From the NCBI RefSeq assembly GCF_002270415.1, contig NZ_NNRI01000017.1:310001-374000 (forward strand): a stretch of DNA of 64,000 nt, read 5' to 3'. Source of the DNA: Mesorhizobium sophorae. Its GTDB lineage: Bacteria; Pseudomonadota; Alphaproteobacteria; Rhizobiales; Rhizobiaceae. The notes below the pieces were generated by a model, which did no database searches, was not told the DNA's origin, and saw nothing but the letters and a program-made list of their open reading frames with translations. How positions within the stretch are numbered: position 1 is the stretch's first letter; each line of letters opens with the position of its first letter. This document shows positions 7,794 through 16,199 of this stretch, piece after piece. The position numbers and the translations under genes are program-made.

Positions 7794-8666
7794 TCAAAGT
7801 GAGTCCAGCGGAAATTTCAGATAACGCCGGCCATTGGCTTCCGGGTCAGGAAGCCGTCCGCCATTCATGTTGACCTGCAGCGCATGCAGGATCAGCCTCG
7901 GCATCGGCAGTGTCCTGTCGCGGGTTTCGCGCAGGGCAACGAAATCAGCCTCGGTGCGCGCGGCAACGAGGTGGGTATTGCTGGCCTTCTGCATGGCGAC
8001 CGTGCTTTCCCACAACGGCTCTCGTCCGCCGGGCTGATAGTCATGGCCGACGAAAACGCGCGTCTCGTCCGGCAATGCCAGGATGTCCTGGATCGAGTGC
8101 CACAACCGCGCTGCACTGCCGCCGGGAAAGTCCGCCCTCGCGGTGCCGCTGTCGGGCACGAACAGCGTATCGTGGACGAAGGCGGCATCGCCGATCACAT
8201 AGGTGATCGAGGCCAGCGTGTGCCCGGGGGAGAACAGCACCGTGACTGGAAGGGTGCCGATCCGGAAGGTCTCGCCTTCCCCGAACAGCCTGTCCCATTG
8301 CGAACCGTCGGCGGGAAAATCCGGCCAGTTGTAGATCGCCTTCCACAGTTTCTGGACGTCGACGATCCTCTCGCCGATCGCCGTGGGCGCGCCTGTCTTC
8401 TGCTTCAGATAGTGCGCCGACGAGAAATGGTCGGCATGCGGATGGGTATCGAGGATCCACTCGACGCCCAGCCCCTGCTCGCTGACGAAGTCGAGCAGGG
8501 CATCGGCGCTCTTCGTCGCCGTGGCGCCGGACCTCTCGTCGAAGTCGAGGATCGGATCGATGATGGCGCATCGCTTCGTCGCCGGGTCGGCGACGACATA
8601 CTGGATGGCCCCGGTCGGCTTGTCATAGAAGCCGCTGACCTGCGGCCTGGCCAAAGCTAGGTCCAA
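7794..8666 (-). CDS. MBL-fold metallo-hydrolase, ETHE1/Blh (persulfide dioxygenase-like)
   Basis: A 290-residue metallo-beta-lactamase-fold protein. The metal motif is THPHADHFSSAHYL, with later ligands in FSPGHTLAS, VHDTLF and FVGHDYQPGG. This set and the order resemble ETHE1/Blh-type enzymes that oxidise glutathione persulfide, though some relatives are glyoxalase II-like. I chose TTG 8666, preceded by GGGGGAG at ideal spacing, because the in-frame ATG at 8693 lies inside a dispersed palindrome and lacks a ribosome binding site. A CTTGAC-CCA-GTCAAG palindrome upstream may be an operator. Confidence 0.8.
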   Translation of the reverse strand: MDLALARPQVSGFYDKPTGAIQYVVADPATKRCAIIDPILDFDERSGATATKSADALLDFVSEQGLGVEWILDTHPHADHFSSAHYLKQKTGAPTAIGERIVDVQKLWKAIYNWPDFPADGSQWDRLFGEGETFRIGTLPVTVLFSPGHTLASITYVIGDAAFVHDTLFVPDSGTARADFPGGSAARLWHSIQDILALPDETRVFVGHDYQPGGREPLWESTVAMQKASNTHLVAARTEADFVALRETRDRTLPMPRLILHALQVNMNGGRLPDPEANGRRYLKFPLDSL

Positions 8667-8687
8667 TTTCAGCTCCCCCAACCCTTG

Positions 8688-8735
8688 ATGCATGTCGCCC
8701 AAAAGTGGCCCCGGCTTTGGGAGAACGACATGCAT
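8688..8735. repeat. ATGCATGTCGCCC palindromic repeat, copy 1
   Basis: Left arm ATGCATGTCGCCCAAAAG and right arm CTTTGGG-AGAA-CGACATGCAT form a long imperfect hairpin. Related copies lie at 12734-12774 and 23419-23464. This copy abuts the 5' end of the metallo-hydrolase gene and creates a spurious in-frame ATG there. Confidence 0.7.
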
Positions 8736-8845
8736 AACAACTCACACCTCGGCGCGCCGTCTCAATCCATTCAGAAGCGACGCGCTTTGGTAGGTAGGAA
8801 TGATTTTCTCTACCGGCACCCAAGGGGAGCATGGTTGCCCCCTCG

Positions 8846-8860
8846 CTTGACCCAGTCAAG
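8846..8860. promoter_or_regulatory. 15-bp palindrome upstream of the metallo-hydrolase gene
   Basis: CTTGAC-CCA-GTCAAG is a perfect inverted repeat about 180 bp upstream of the start at 8666. It could be an operator; on the minus strand CTTGAC also resembles a -35 element. No regulator gene is adjacent. Confidence 0.3.
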
Positions 8861-8909
8861 TATCATTTCGCTCGCTGCGGCGAGAAAGCCAAAAACTGTT
8901 CCGAAGTGG

Positions 8910-9569
8910 TCAGGCGGATGGCTGCTTGGTCTTCCTGAGATAGGGCAGGATGGTCTCGTAGGCGCCGAAACGCTTGATTGCATCCTCGTTGGAGACGGCG
9001 GCGGTGATGATGACATCCTCCCCCTGCTTCCAGTTCGCCGGCGTCGCTACCTGGTGTTTGGCGGTCAGCTGCATGGAATCGACCGCGCGCAGGATCTCGT
9101 CGAAGTTACGGCCCGTGGTCATCGGATAGGTAAGCACCAGCTTGATCTTCTTGTCAGGCCCGATGACATAGACCGAGCGCACCGTGGCGTTGTCGGCGGG
9201 CGTGCGGCCCTCCGACGTCTCGCCGGCGCCACCCGGCAGCATGTCGTAAAGCTTGGCGACCTTGAGGTCCCTGTCGCCGATCAGCGGATAGTTCACCGAA
9301 TGGCCGGTCGCCGTCTTGATGTCGTCCTGCCATTTGCCGTGGCTTTCGACCGGATCGACCGAAATGCCGATGATCTTGACATTGCGCTTCTTGAACTCGC
9401 CCTCCAGCCCGGCCATCGTGCCAAGCTCGGTCGTGCAGACCGGGGTGAAATTCTTCGGGTGGCTGAACAGGATCGCCCAGCCGTCACCGATCCATTCATG
9501 GAACTTGATCGTCCCGTGCGTGGTCTCGGCGGTGAAGTCCGGCGCGATGTCGTTGATACGAAGGCTCAT
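8910..9569 (-). CDS. 1-Cys peroxiredoxin (Prdx6-type)
   Basis: A 219-residue thiol peroxidase that reduces H2O2 and organic peroxides. The peroxidatic Cys is residue 45 in NFTPVCTTEL; the Arg/Thr active-site environment and the SVDPVESHGKWQDDI segment are typical of the Prx6 subfamily, which is longer than AhpC. No resolving Cys is visible in the C-terminus. ATG 9569 has AGGGGAGA upstream; the open frame extends to 9659 without a better start. Cytosolic; it reads toward the metallo-hydrolase gene but a 243-bp gap separates them. Confidence 0.9.
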   Translation of the reverse strand: MSLRINDIAPDFTAETTHGTIKFHEWIGDGWAILFSHPKNFTPVCTTELGTMAGLEGEFKKRNVKIIGISVDPVESHGKWQDDIKTATGHSVNYPLIGDRDLKVAKLYDMLPGGAGETSEGRTPADNATVRSVYVIGPDKKIKLVLTYPMTTGRNFDEILRAVDSMQLTAKHQVATPANWKQGEDVIITAAVSNEDAIKRFGAYETILPYLRKTKQPSA

Positions 9570-9761
9570 GGCACATCTCCCCTGAAACAAATCCTGCCAG
9601 TAGAGAGGGCTACGGGCGGCAAACCATGCCGCCATCAAGGCGTCCCCACGTTCCGGCATTGCTGCATCTTAGCGCAAAAATCGCGGCCGCGAGATAATAT
9701 GAAACTCTTGTCGGCGGCAGAACGAGCATTTTTGTGCAGCCGGCGGCAACGCCAGTGCATG

Positions 9762-9790
9762 CGAGCCACGAGCCACGAGCCACGAGCCAC
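9762..9790. repeat. tandem heptamer (CGAGCCA)x4
   Basis: Four exact 7-bp units plus one base in the gap between zapA and the peroxiredoxin gene. It is non-coding on both strands and probably a slippage-prone microsatellite. Confidence 0.85.
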
Positions 9791-9816
9791 GTGTGGACAG
9801 GAAGGCTCCGTGCGGC

Positions 9817-10182
9817 TCAAGCCTTGTTGACGGCCAGCGTCTCGGTCAGATCTTCCATGCGCTGCGCCAGTGCACCAAGCGCGTTGGTCAGCACGCTGTC
9901 GTTCTTGTCGGCCTTGGTCAGCGCATCGTCGCGCGTCTTGCGCAAGGTCAGCACTTCGCTTTCCATGCCCTTGACGCGCTTCTGCAACTCCGAGAGCTCG
10001 TCCATCACCATGATGCCGGCCATGACGGTCAGCCGCTGGTCGCCGATCTCGCCAAATGAGTCCTTCAGATGCAAGACATAGCGGTCGAAGCGTTCCGCAA
10101 GATCGATCAGATGCTCTTCCTGACCTTCGTCGCAGGCCATCCGATACTGCTTGCCGTCGATGGAAACCGTGACCTGTGCCAT
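9817..10182 (-). CDS. zapA: cell division protein ZapA
   Basis: A 121-residue ZapA family protein that binds FtsZ and promotes Z-ring bundling. The N-terminal domain (MAQVTVSIDGKQYRMACDEG, then LAERFDRYVLHLKDSFGEIG) is followed by RLTVMAGIMVMDEL and a long C-terminal helix forming the tetramer coiled coil. The DUF4164 gene lies 18 bp upstream on the same strand, an arrangement common in Rhizobiales. Confidence 0.85.
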   Translation of the reverse strand: MAQVTVSIDGKQYRMACDEGQEEHLIDLAERFDRYVLHLKDSFGEIGDQRLTVMAGIMVMDELSELQKRVKGMESEVLTLRKTRDDALTKADKNDSVLTNALGALAQRMEDLTETLAVNKA

Positions 10183-10200
10183 GAGCCTACCTGTCCAGCC

Positions 10201-10473
10201 CTATCTGTCCAACACAGCGCGGATGGTTTCCATGGCGGTCACCAGCCGTCGCGACACTTCCTTGTTGGCATCTTCCAGCCTTTCGGCGCGCGCTTCGGAA
10301 TTGTCGAGTTCTTGCGCCAGCCGGGATCTGTCGGCATTCATCCGCTGTACCTCGGCCTCGGCTTCCGAGTAATCGCGTTCATGCTCGAGCTTGGCCGCGA
10401 CAGCATTTTCCAGCCCCTCGATGGCCTTACCCAGCCTGGAGATGACTTCCTTGAGCGTGGTTTCCCCGGTCAT
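10201..10473 (-). CDS. DUF4164 coiled-coil protein
   Basis: A 90-residue protein almost wholly predicted as coiled coil (LGKAIEGLENAVAAKLEHER, then RSRLAQELDNSEARAERLED). It matches the DUF4164 type found upstream of zapA in Rhizobiales. It probably works with ZapA in division (inference from position). The gene reads away from tkt; 262 bp separate the two starts. Confidence 0.75.
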   Translation of the reverse strand: MTGETTLKEVISRLGKAIEGLENAVAAKLEHERDYSEAEAEVQRMNADRSRLAQELDNSEARAERLEDANKEVSRRLVTAMETIRAVLDR

Positions 10474-10649
10474 GGCCTTCGTCCTGTGCCCTGCCCATCA
10501 CCGAATCGTTCGCGTTCAGAACGCGTTATCCGCGAAACATTAGGCACCGGGTGAAGGCAACGTCAACAAAGCTCTCGCGACTGTCCCCTGCTAACGCTAA
10601 TGTAGGCCCGCCGTCGGCATCATAAGACCGGCAAATACGCACCGATTTG

Positions 10650-10677
10650 TTGACTAAAAGCCCGCGCCTGCTATGTG
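10650..10677 (+). promoter_or_regulatory. candidate sigma-70 promoter for tkt
   Basis: TTGACT (10650-10655), a 16-bp spacer, then TATGTG (10672-10677), 58 bp before the tkt ATG. The -35 is one mismatch from TTGACA and the -10 fits the relaxed alphaproteobacterial consensus. Confidence 0.4.
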
Positions 10678-10735
10678 TCGCGCACCCTTTTCCAGGGCTC
10701 TCCCCAGCCCCCAAACCCCCATTTCTGGAGGAACC

Positions 10736-12727
10736 ATGACGTCGCGTGAACAACATGACCGGATGGCCAATGCGATCCGCTTTCTCTCCATGGACGCCGT
10801 CGAGAAGGCTCAGTCCGGCCATCCCGGCCTGCCCATGGGCTGCGCCGACATCGCCACGGTGCTGTTCACACGCTTCCTGAAATATGATCCCAAGGCCCCG
10901 CACTGGCCCGATCGCGACCGCTTCATCCTCTCGGCCGGTCACGGCTCGATGCTGCTCTATTCGCTGCTGCATCTGACCGGCTATGAAGACATGACCATCG
11001 ACCAGATCAAGCATTTCCGCCAGTTGGGCTCGAAGACCGCCGGCCACCCTGAATATGGTCACGCCACCGGCATCGAAACGACGACCGGCCCGCTCGGCCA
11101 GGGTCTCGCCAATTCGGTCGGCTTCGCGCTCGGCGAGCGCATCATGAACGCCGCCTTCGGCAACGACCTCGTCAATCACTACACCTACGTGCTGGCCGGC
11201 GATGGCTGCCTGATGGAAGGCGTCAGCCAGGAGGCCATCGCACTTGCCGGGCACCTCAAGCTCAACAAGCTGATCGTCTTCTGGGACAACAACAACATCT
11301 CGATCGATGGCCCGGTGTCGCTCGCCGACAACACCGACCAGGTCGCCCGCTTCCAGGCTTCCGGCTGGAACGCCAGCCACATCGACGGCACGGATCCGGA
11401 AGCGATCGCCTATGCCATCGAAGCCGCCCGCCATTCCGACAAGCCGACGATGATCGCCTGCAAGACGACCATCGGCTTCGGCGCGCCGACCAAGGCCGGC
11501 ACCAACAAGGCACACGGCTCGCCGCTCGGCGCCGACGAGATTGCCGGCGCGCGGAAGTTCTTCAACTGGGATTCGCCGCCCTTCGAGATTCCGGCCGACA
11601 TCCTCGACGCATGGCGCACCGCCGGCAAGGCCGGCGTCAACGCGCGTACCGACTGGGAAGGCCGCCTCGCCAAGGCCGAAGCGAAGCTGAAGGCTGAGTT
11701 CGAGCGCCGTATCGCCGGCAAGCTGCCGTCCAACTTCGACGCCGTCATTGCCGACTACAAGAAGAAGCTCTCTGTCGACAAGCCGAAGGTCGCCACCCGC
11801 AAATCGTCGGAAATGGCGCTGGAGGTCATCAACGGCGCCGTGCCCGAGACCATCGGTGGCTCCGCCGACCTGACCGGCTCCAACAACACAAAGACCAGCC
11901 AGACCAAGAACATCTCGCCGGACGATTATGGCCAGCGCTACGTCCACTATGGTATCCGCGAGCATGGCATGGCCGCCGCACTCAATGGACTGACGCTGCA
12001 TGGCGGCCTGATCGCCTATGGCGGCACCTTCATGTGCTTCTCCGATTATGCCCGTCCGTCGATGCGGCTGGCCTCGCTGATGGGCATCCGTTCGATCTTC
12101 GTGATGACCCATGATTCCATCGGTCTGGGCGAAGACGGCCCGACCCATCAGCCGGTCGAGCATCTGGCGGCACTGCGCGCCATTCCCAACCACAATGTCT
12201 TCCGTCCGGCCGATGCGGTGGAAACCGCCGAATGCTGGCAGATCGCTCTCGAGTCGGAAAAGACGCCGTCAACGCTGGCGCTGACCCGCCAGAACCTGCC
12301 GACAGTGCGCACCGAATTCTCGGCCAAGAACCTGAGCAGCCAGGGCGGCTACGAACTGGCCGCTGCCAGCGGGGAGGCCGCGGTGACGATCTTCGCCAGC
12401 GGCTCCGAGGTCGAGATCGCGCTCGCCGCCCGCGAGTTGCTGGAAAAGCATGGTCATCCGACCCGCGTCGTGTCGATGCCTTGCTTCGAATTGTTCGACA
12501 AGCAGAGCGACGACTACCGCATGAAGACGATCGGCAGCGCGCCGATCAAGATGGCGATCGAGGCGGGCATCCGCCAGGGCTGGGATCATCTCATCGGCTC
12601 CGACGGCATCTTCATCGGCATGACCGGCTTCGGCGCCAGCGGCACCATCGAACAGCTTTATCCGCATTTCGGCATCACCGCCGATGCCGCCGCCAAGGCA
12701 GCGGAAGCCCGCTTGCACGGCAAGTAA
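10736..12727 (+). CDS. tkt: transketolase
   Basis: A 663-residue thiamine-diphosphate enzyme that transfers two-carbon units between sugar phosphates (pentose phosphate and Calvin pathways). The N-terminal PP domain has SGHPGLPMGCADIA and the ThDP/metal motif starting GDG at residue 155, extending to the NNN in WDNNNISIDG. The Pyr domain carries YVHYGIREHGMAAALNG and GEDGPTHQPVEHLA. Length and order are normal. The GGAGG at 10728-10732 fixes the ATG. It opens the tkt-gap-pgk-fba cluster. Confidence 0.95.
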   Translation: MTSREQHDRMANAIRFLSMDAVEKAQSGHPGLPMGCADIATVLFTRFLKYDPKAPHWPDRDRFILSAGHGSMLLYSLLHLTGYEDMTIDQIKHFRQLGSKTAGHPEYGHATGIETTTGPLGQGLANSVGFALGERIMNAAFGNDLVNHYTYVLAGDGCLMEGVSQEAIALAGHLKLNKLIVFWDNNNISIDGPVSLADNTDQVARFQASGWNASHIDGTDPEAIAYAIEAARHSDKPTMIACKTTIGFGAPTKAGTNKAHGSPLGADEIAGARKFFNWDSPPFEIPADILDAWRTAGKAGVNARTDWEGRLAKAEAKLKAEFERRIAGKLPSNFDAVIADYKKKLSVDKPKVATRKSSEMALEVINGAVPETIGGSADLTGSNNTKTSQTKNISPDDYGQRYVHYGIREHGMAAALNGLTLHGGLIAYGGTFMCFSDYARPSMRLASLMGIRSIFVMTHDSIGLGEDGPTHQPVEHLAALRAIPNHNVFRPADAVETAECWQIALESEKTPSTLALTRQNLPTVRTEFSAKNLSSQGGYELAAASGEAAVTIFASGSEVEIALAARELLEKHGHPTRVVSMPCFELFDKQSDDYRMKTIGSAPIKMAIEAGIRQGWDHLIGSDGIFIGMTGFGASGTIEQLYPHFGITADAAAKAAEARLHGK

Positions 12728-12733
12728 GGTCTT

Positions 12734-12774
12734 GCATGTCGCCCAAAAGCGTATCGCGGTTTTGGACAACGACA
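12734..12774. repeat. ATGCATGTCGCCC palindromic repeat, copy 2 (degenerate)
   Basis: GCATGTCGCCCAAAAGC and GCGGTTTTGGACAACGACA form the two arms. It resembles copies 1 and 3 but the outer GCAT is lost on the right. It lies between tkt and gap. Confidence 0.6.
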
Positions 12775-12792
12775 GGCTGAAGCAAAAAGTGC

Positions 12793-12824
12793 TCCGGCGA
12801 AACGCACAAAGCGATTTCGCCGGA
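12793..12824. promoter_or_regulatory. 10-bp perfect stem-loop between tkt and gap
   Basis: TCCGGCGAAA and TTTCGCCGGA enclose a 12-base loop. No T run follows, so it is not a standard terminator. It may be a processing or stability element, or the tail of the adjacent repeat. Confidence 0.35.
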
Positions 12825-12937
12825 CTGGCCCAACCTAATCGATTTAAATCCATGTCGCTGCGGCTGGATTCTTTCCGCTTCCGCCGCTATGAAGCTGCGG
12901 ACCCATCGTCTGCCCTCCAGCTCCCCGGGAGAGAAAA

Positions 12938-13948
12938 ATGACCGTCAGAGTTGCCATCAACGGATTCGGCCGCATCGGCCGCAACATCCTGCGCGCCATC
13001 CATGAATCAGGCCGCAAGGACATCGACGTCGTCGCCGTCAACGATCTCGGCCCGGTCGAGACCAATGCCCATCTCCTGCGCTTCGACAGCGTGCATGGCC
13101 GCTTCCCGCACGAGGTCTCGGTCTCCGGCGACCAGATCACCGTCGGCAAGGAAAAGTTCAAGGTCACCGCAATCAAGGATCCGACGCAGCTGCCGTGGAA
13201 GGAACTCGGCGTCGACATCGCGCTCGAATGCACCGGCATCTTCACCGCCCGTGACAAGGCCGCTGCGCATCTGACCGCCGGCGCCAAGCGCGTGCTGGTC
13301 TCCGCGCCGGCCGAAGGCGCCGACCTCACCGTCGTCTACGGCATCAACCACGACAAGCTGACCAAGGACCACATCGTCATCTCGAACGCGTCATGCACCA
13401 CCAACTGCCTGGCGCCGCTGGCCGCCGTGCTGCACGAGACGGTCGGCATTGAAAAGGGCATGATGACGACGATCCATTCCTATACCGGCGACCAGCCAAC
13501 GCTGGACACCATGCACAAGGATCTCTACCGCGCCCGCGCCGCTGCCTTGTCGCAGATCCCGACCTCGACCGGTGCCGCCAAGGCGATCGGCCTCGTCCTG
13601 CCCGACCTCAAGGGTAAGCTCGACGGCATCTCGATCCGCGTGCCGACCCCGAACGTCTCGGTCGTCGATTTCAAGTTCATCGCCAAGCGGCCGACCACCG
13701 TCCAGGAGATCAACGATGCGGTCATCGCTGCGTCCAACGGCAAGCTGAAGGGCATTCTCGGCGTCACCCATCACCCGAACGTCTCGATCGACTTCAACCA
13801 CGATCCGCGCTCCTCGATCATGGCGCTCGACCAGACCAAGGTCATGGACGGTAACTTCGTGTCGGTGCTGTCCTGGTACGACAATGAATGGGGCTTCTCC
13901 AACCGCATGGCCGACACGGCGGTCGCCTTCAGCAAGACCATCGCCTGA
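12938..13948 (+). CDS. gap: glyceraldehyde-3-phosphate dehydrogenase, type I
   Basis: A 336-residue glycolytic dehydrogenase that oxidises glyceraldehyde-3-phosphate to 1,3-bisphosphoglycerate. The Rossmann start is VAINGFGRIGRNILRA. The catalytic Cys153 sits in SNASCTTNCLAPL, and WYDNEWGFSNRM lies near the C-terminus. VAVNDLG at the second strand end is typical of NAD-linked or dual-cofactor enzymes. GGGAGAG precedes the ATG. A terminator follows, so pgk is probably transcribed separately. Confidence 0.95.
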   Translation: MTVRVAINGFGRIGRNILRAIHESGRKDIDVVAVNDLGPVETNAHLLRFDSVHGRFPHEVSVSGDQITVGKEKFKVTAIKDPTQLPWKELGVDIALECTGIFTARDKAAAHLTAGAKRVLVSAPAEGADLTVVYGINHDKLTKDHIVISNASCTTNCLAPLAAVLHETVGIEKGMMTTIHSYTGDQPTLDTMHKDLYRARAAALSQIPTSTGAAKAIGLVLPDLKGKLDGISIRVPTPNVSVVDFKFIAKRPTTVQEINDAVIAASNGKLKGILGVTHHPNVSIDFNHDPRSSIMALDQTKVMDGNFVSVLSWYDNEWGFSNRMADTAVAFSKTIA

Positions 13949-13973
13949 TCGCGACGCCTTCCTTCGAGACCTG

Positions 13974-14002
13974 AAACGCCCGGCTTTGTCCGGGCGTTTT
14001 TC
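13974..14002 (+). terminator. rho-independent terminator of gap
   Basis: A 10-bp stem (AAACGCCCGG with CCGGGCGTTT) with a 6-base loop is followed by a T run. It starts 26 bp after the gap stop. Confidence 0.9.
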
Positions 14003-14165
14003 ATGCGAGCGCCGTGCGCCTTCTCAAATTGTGCCCTGAGCGCCAAAGCGCCCGAAAATCAGCGGCATAGGGCAAAAAACCACCCCGCCGCCTTGCACTG
14101 GTCACGTCTTCGCCCCACTCTGCCGTAAACCAGGAGACAGACGAATTTGAGGGGCTGATTTCAGG

Positions 14166-16055
14166 ATGGAGCACGCGATCTATCTCGTCACGCTGGTCGG
14201 CACAGCACTTGTCGTCGCCGCCGCGTTTTCGAGCCTGATCGCCTTCCGCTTCGGCGCCCCGCTTCTGCTTCTGTTTCTCTGCATCGGATTGGCCACCGGC
14301 ACCGACGGCCTCGGCATCGAGTTCGACAACGCCCGCATCGCCTATTTTGCCGGCTCACTGGCGCTGGCCGTCATCCTGTTCGATTCCGGTTTCGGCACCC
14401 CGCTCAACGCCTTGCGGCAGGCGGCGGGACCGGCGCTGTCGCTGGCGACCTTCGGCGTGCTTCTCACCACCGGCCTGTTTGGCGCCGCCGCCCACTACCT
14501 GCTCGACCTCACCTGGCTCGAATCCTTCCTGCTCGGCGCCGCCGTCGCCTCCACCGATGCCGCGGCGGTGTTCTTCCTGCTGCGTGCCGGCGAGATCAAT
14601 CTGCGCGAGCGCGTGCGCTCCACGCTCGAGGTGGAATCCGGCACCAACGACCCGATCGCCATTTTCCTCACCATCACGCTGGTCGAGATCATCGCCGCTC
14701 ACGCCAACCCCGAGGCCAATGTGCTGGTCACCAGCCTGGCCCTAGGCTTCCTGCTCAACATGGGCCTCGGCGCCGTCGTCGGCGCGCTTGGCGGCCTCGC
14801 CATCGTGCGCCTCGTCGACCGGCTCAATCTCGATCACGGCTTGCTGCCGATCTTCGTGCTGACCTTGTCGCTGATGATCTTTGCCGCCGCCGGCGCCATC
14901 GGCGGCTCGGGCTTCCTGGCGGTTTATCTCGCGGGCCTGATCGCCGGTAATTCCGACATCCGCGCCGTCACCATCCTCAAGCGCTTCCAGGACGGCATGT
15001 CGTGGCTGGCGCAGATCATCATGTTCCTGATCCTAGGCCTGTTCGCGACGCCGTCGCAATTTCCGGCGATCATGGTGCCGGGGGTAGCGCTCGGTCTGTT
15101 CCTGATGTTTGTCGCCCGCCCGATCGCGGTCTGGCTCTGCCTGATCCCGTTCCGCTTGCCGCGCCCCGAAGTCGCCTTTGTCTCCTGGGTCGGTCTGCGT
15201 GGCGCCGTGTCGATCCTGCTCGCCATCACCCCGCTCCTTGGTGGTTTGGAAAACGGCCGTGTCATCTTCAACACCGCCTTCATCATCGTGCTGGTGTCGC
15301 TGGTCATCCAGGGCTGGACGGTTGGGCCGCTGGCACGTCGCCTCGGCCTGATCGTGCCGGCGCGGCTCGGCCCGCTGGACAAGGTCGAGCTGGAGCTGCC
15401 GGGCTCGGCCCATCACGAGCTTCTTGCCTATCGCGTGGCACACGGCAGTCCCGTGGCGCGCGGCGAGCGCATTCCGCGCTGGGCGCGGCCCTCGCTGGTG
15501 CTGCGCGACGGGCGCTCGATGCGCTTCCAGGACATGGGCAGGCTCGCCGCCGGCGACCAGGTCTATATTTTCGTGCCGGATCGCTATCCGCGCCTGCTCG
15601 ACAAGCTGTTCGCCAGCCGCGCGGTGGTCGATCCCGAGGATGCAGATTTCTTCGGCGCCTTCGCCGTGGACCCCGCGCGCTCCGCCGCCGAACTGGAAGC
15701 CGCCTATGCGCCCGGTCTGACTGAAGCGGAGCAAAAGCTCACCGTCGGCGCGCTGGTCACTGGGCGGCTCGGCGGCCATGCCGAATATGCCGACCGTGTA
15801 CTGCTCGGTCCGATCGAGCTGATCGTCCGCGACGTCGACGACAAGGGCAAGATCATTGGCCTCGGCCTTTCCTTCGAGCCGACCGCACCGGTGGCGCGGG
15901 TGCCGGTTTTCCTGAGCGCCGGCGAAATCGGCGACCGGCTCTCTGCCTTTATCCGCAACTGGCGCAAACCGACCGAGATGCAATTGGCCGAGGCGCGGGC
16001 GGACGAGAAGCCTGCGCCGGAACCGGCAGCGGAAAAGGCTGCGACCGAAAGCTGA
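14166..16055 (+). CDS. K+/H+ (cation/proton) antiporter, CPA1 NhaP2/CvrA type
   Basis: A 629-residue membrane protein. About 12-13 transmembrane segments fill residues 1-400, with the CPA motifs LALAVILFDSGF, LLGAAVASTDAAAVFFLLR and ESGTNDPIAIFLT (the acidic residues of the ion site). A cytosolic C-terminal region (residues 400-600) has a TrkA-C-like stretch (GRSMRFQDMGRLAAGDQVYI) and a CorC/transporter-associated domain. Such proteins exchange K+ or Na+ for H+ and support pH and osmotic homeostasis. It sits inside the central-carbon cluster with no evident functional link. Confidence 0.88.
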   Translation: MEHAIYLVTLVGTALVVAAAFSSLIAFRFGAPLLLLFLCIGLATGTDGLGIEFDNARIAYFAGSLALAVILFDSGFGTPLNALRQAAGPALSLATFGVLLTTGLFGAAAHYLLDLTWLESFLLGAAVASTDAAAVFFLLRAGEINLRERVRSTLEVESGTNDPIAIFLTITLVEIIAAHANPEANVLVTSLALGFLLNMGLGAVVGALGGLAIVRLVDRLNLDHGLLPIFVLTLSLMIFAAAGAIGGSGFLAVYLAGLIAGNSDIRAVTILKRFQDGMSWLAQIIMFLILGLFATPSQFPAIMVPGVALGLFLMFVARPIAVWLCLIPFRLPRPEVAFVSWVGLRGAVSILLAITPLLGGLENGRVIFNTAFIIVLVSLVIQGWTVGPLARRLGLIVPARLGPLDKVELELPGSAHHELLAYRVAHGSPVARGERIPRWARPSLVLRDGRSMRFQDMGRLAAGDQVYIFVPDRYPRLLDKLFASRAVVDPEDADFFGAFAVDPARSAAELEAAYAPGLTEAEQKLTVGALVTGRLGGHAEYADRVLLGPIELIVRDVDDKGKIIGLGLSFEPTAPVARVPVFLSAGEIGDRLSAFIRNWRKPTEMQLAEARADEKPAPEPAAEKAATES

Positions 16056-16199
16056 CACGGCGATTGCTGCGCTACCCCTCGTCCGCCTGCCGGCACAGCC
16101 CCGGTCCCGACTTCAAAATTTCGTATCGAACCCAGCCTAAGCCTTGCATCATCGTTGGCGCGGGGTATGGTCCCCCGATTTTTTGCGAAAGGAACCTGC

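Noticed and set aside
9762..9790. Tandem heptamers considered as a CRISPR-like array
   Set aside because: Units are contiguous with no spacers.
10526..12193. 555-codon open frame on the minus strand opposite tkt
   Set aside because: It is the complement of an unmistakable transketolase gene; its composition (Gly/Arg/Ala/Val rich, no motifs) is a GC-rich antisense shadow.
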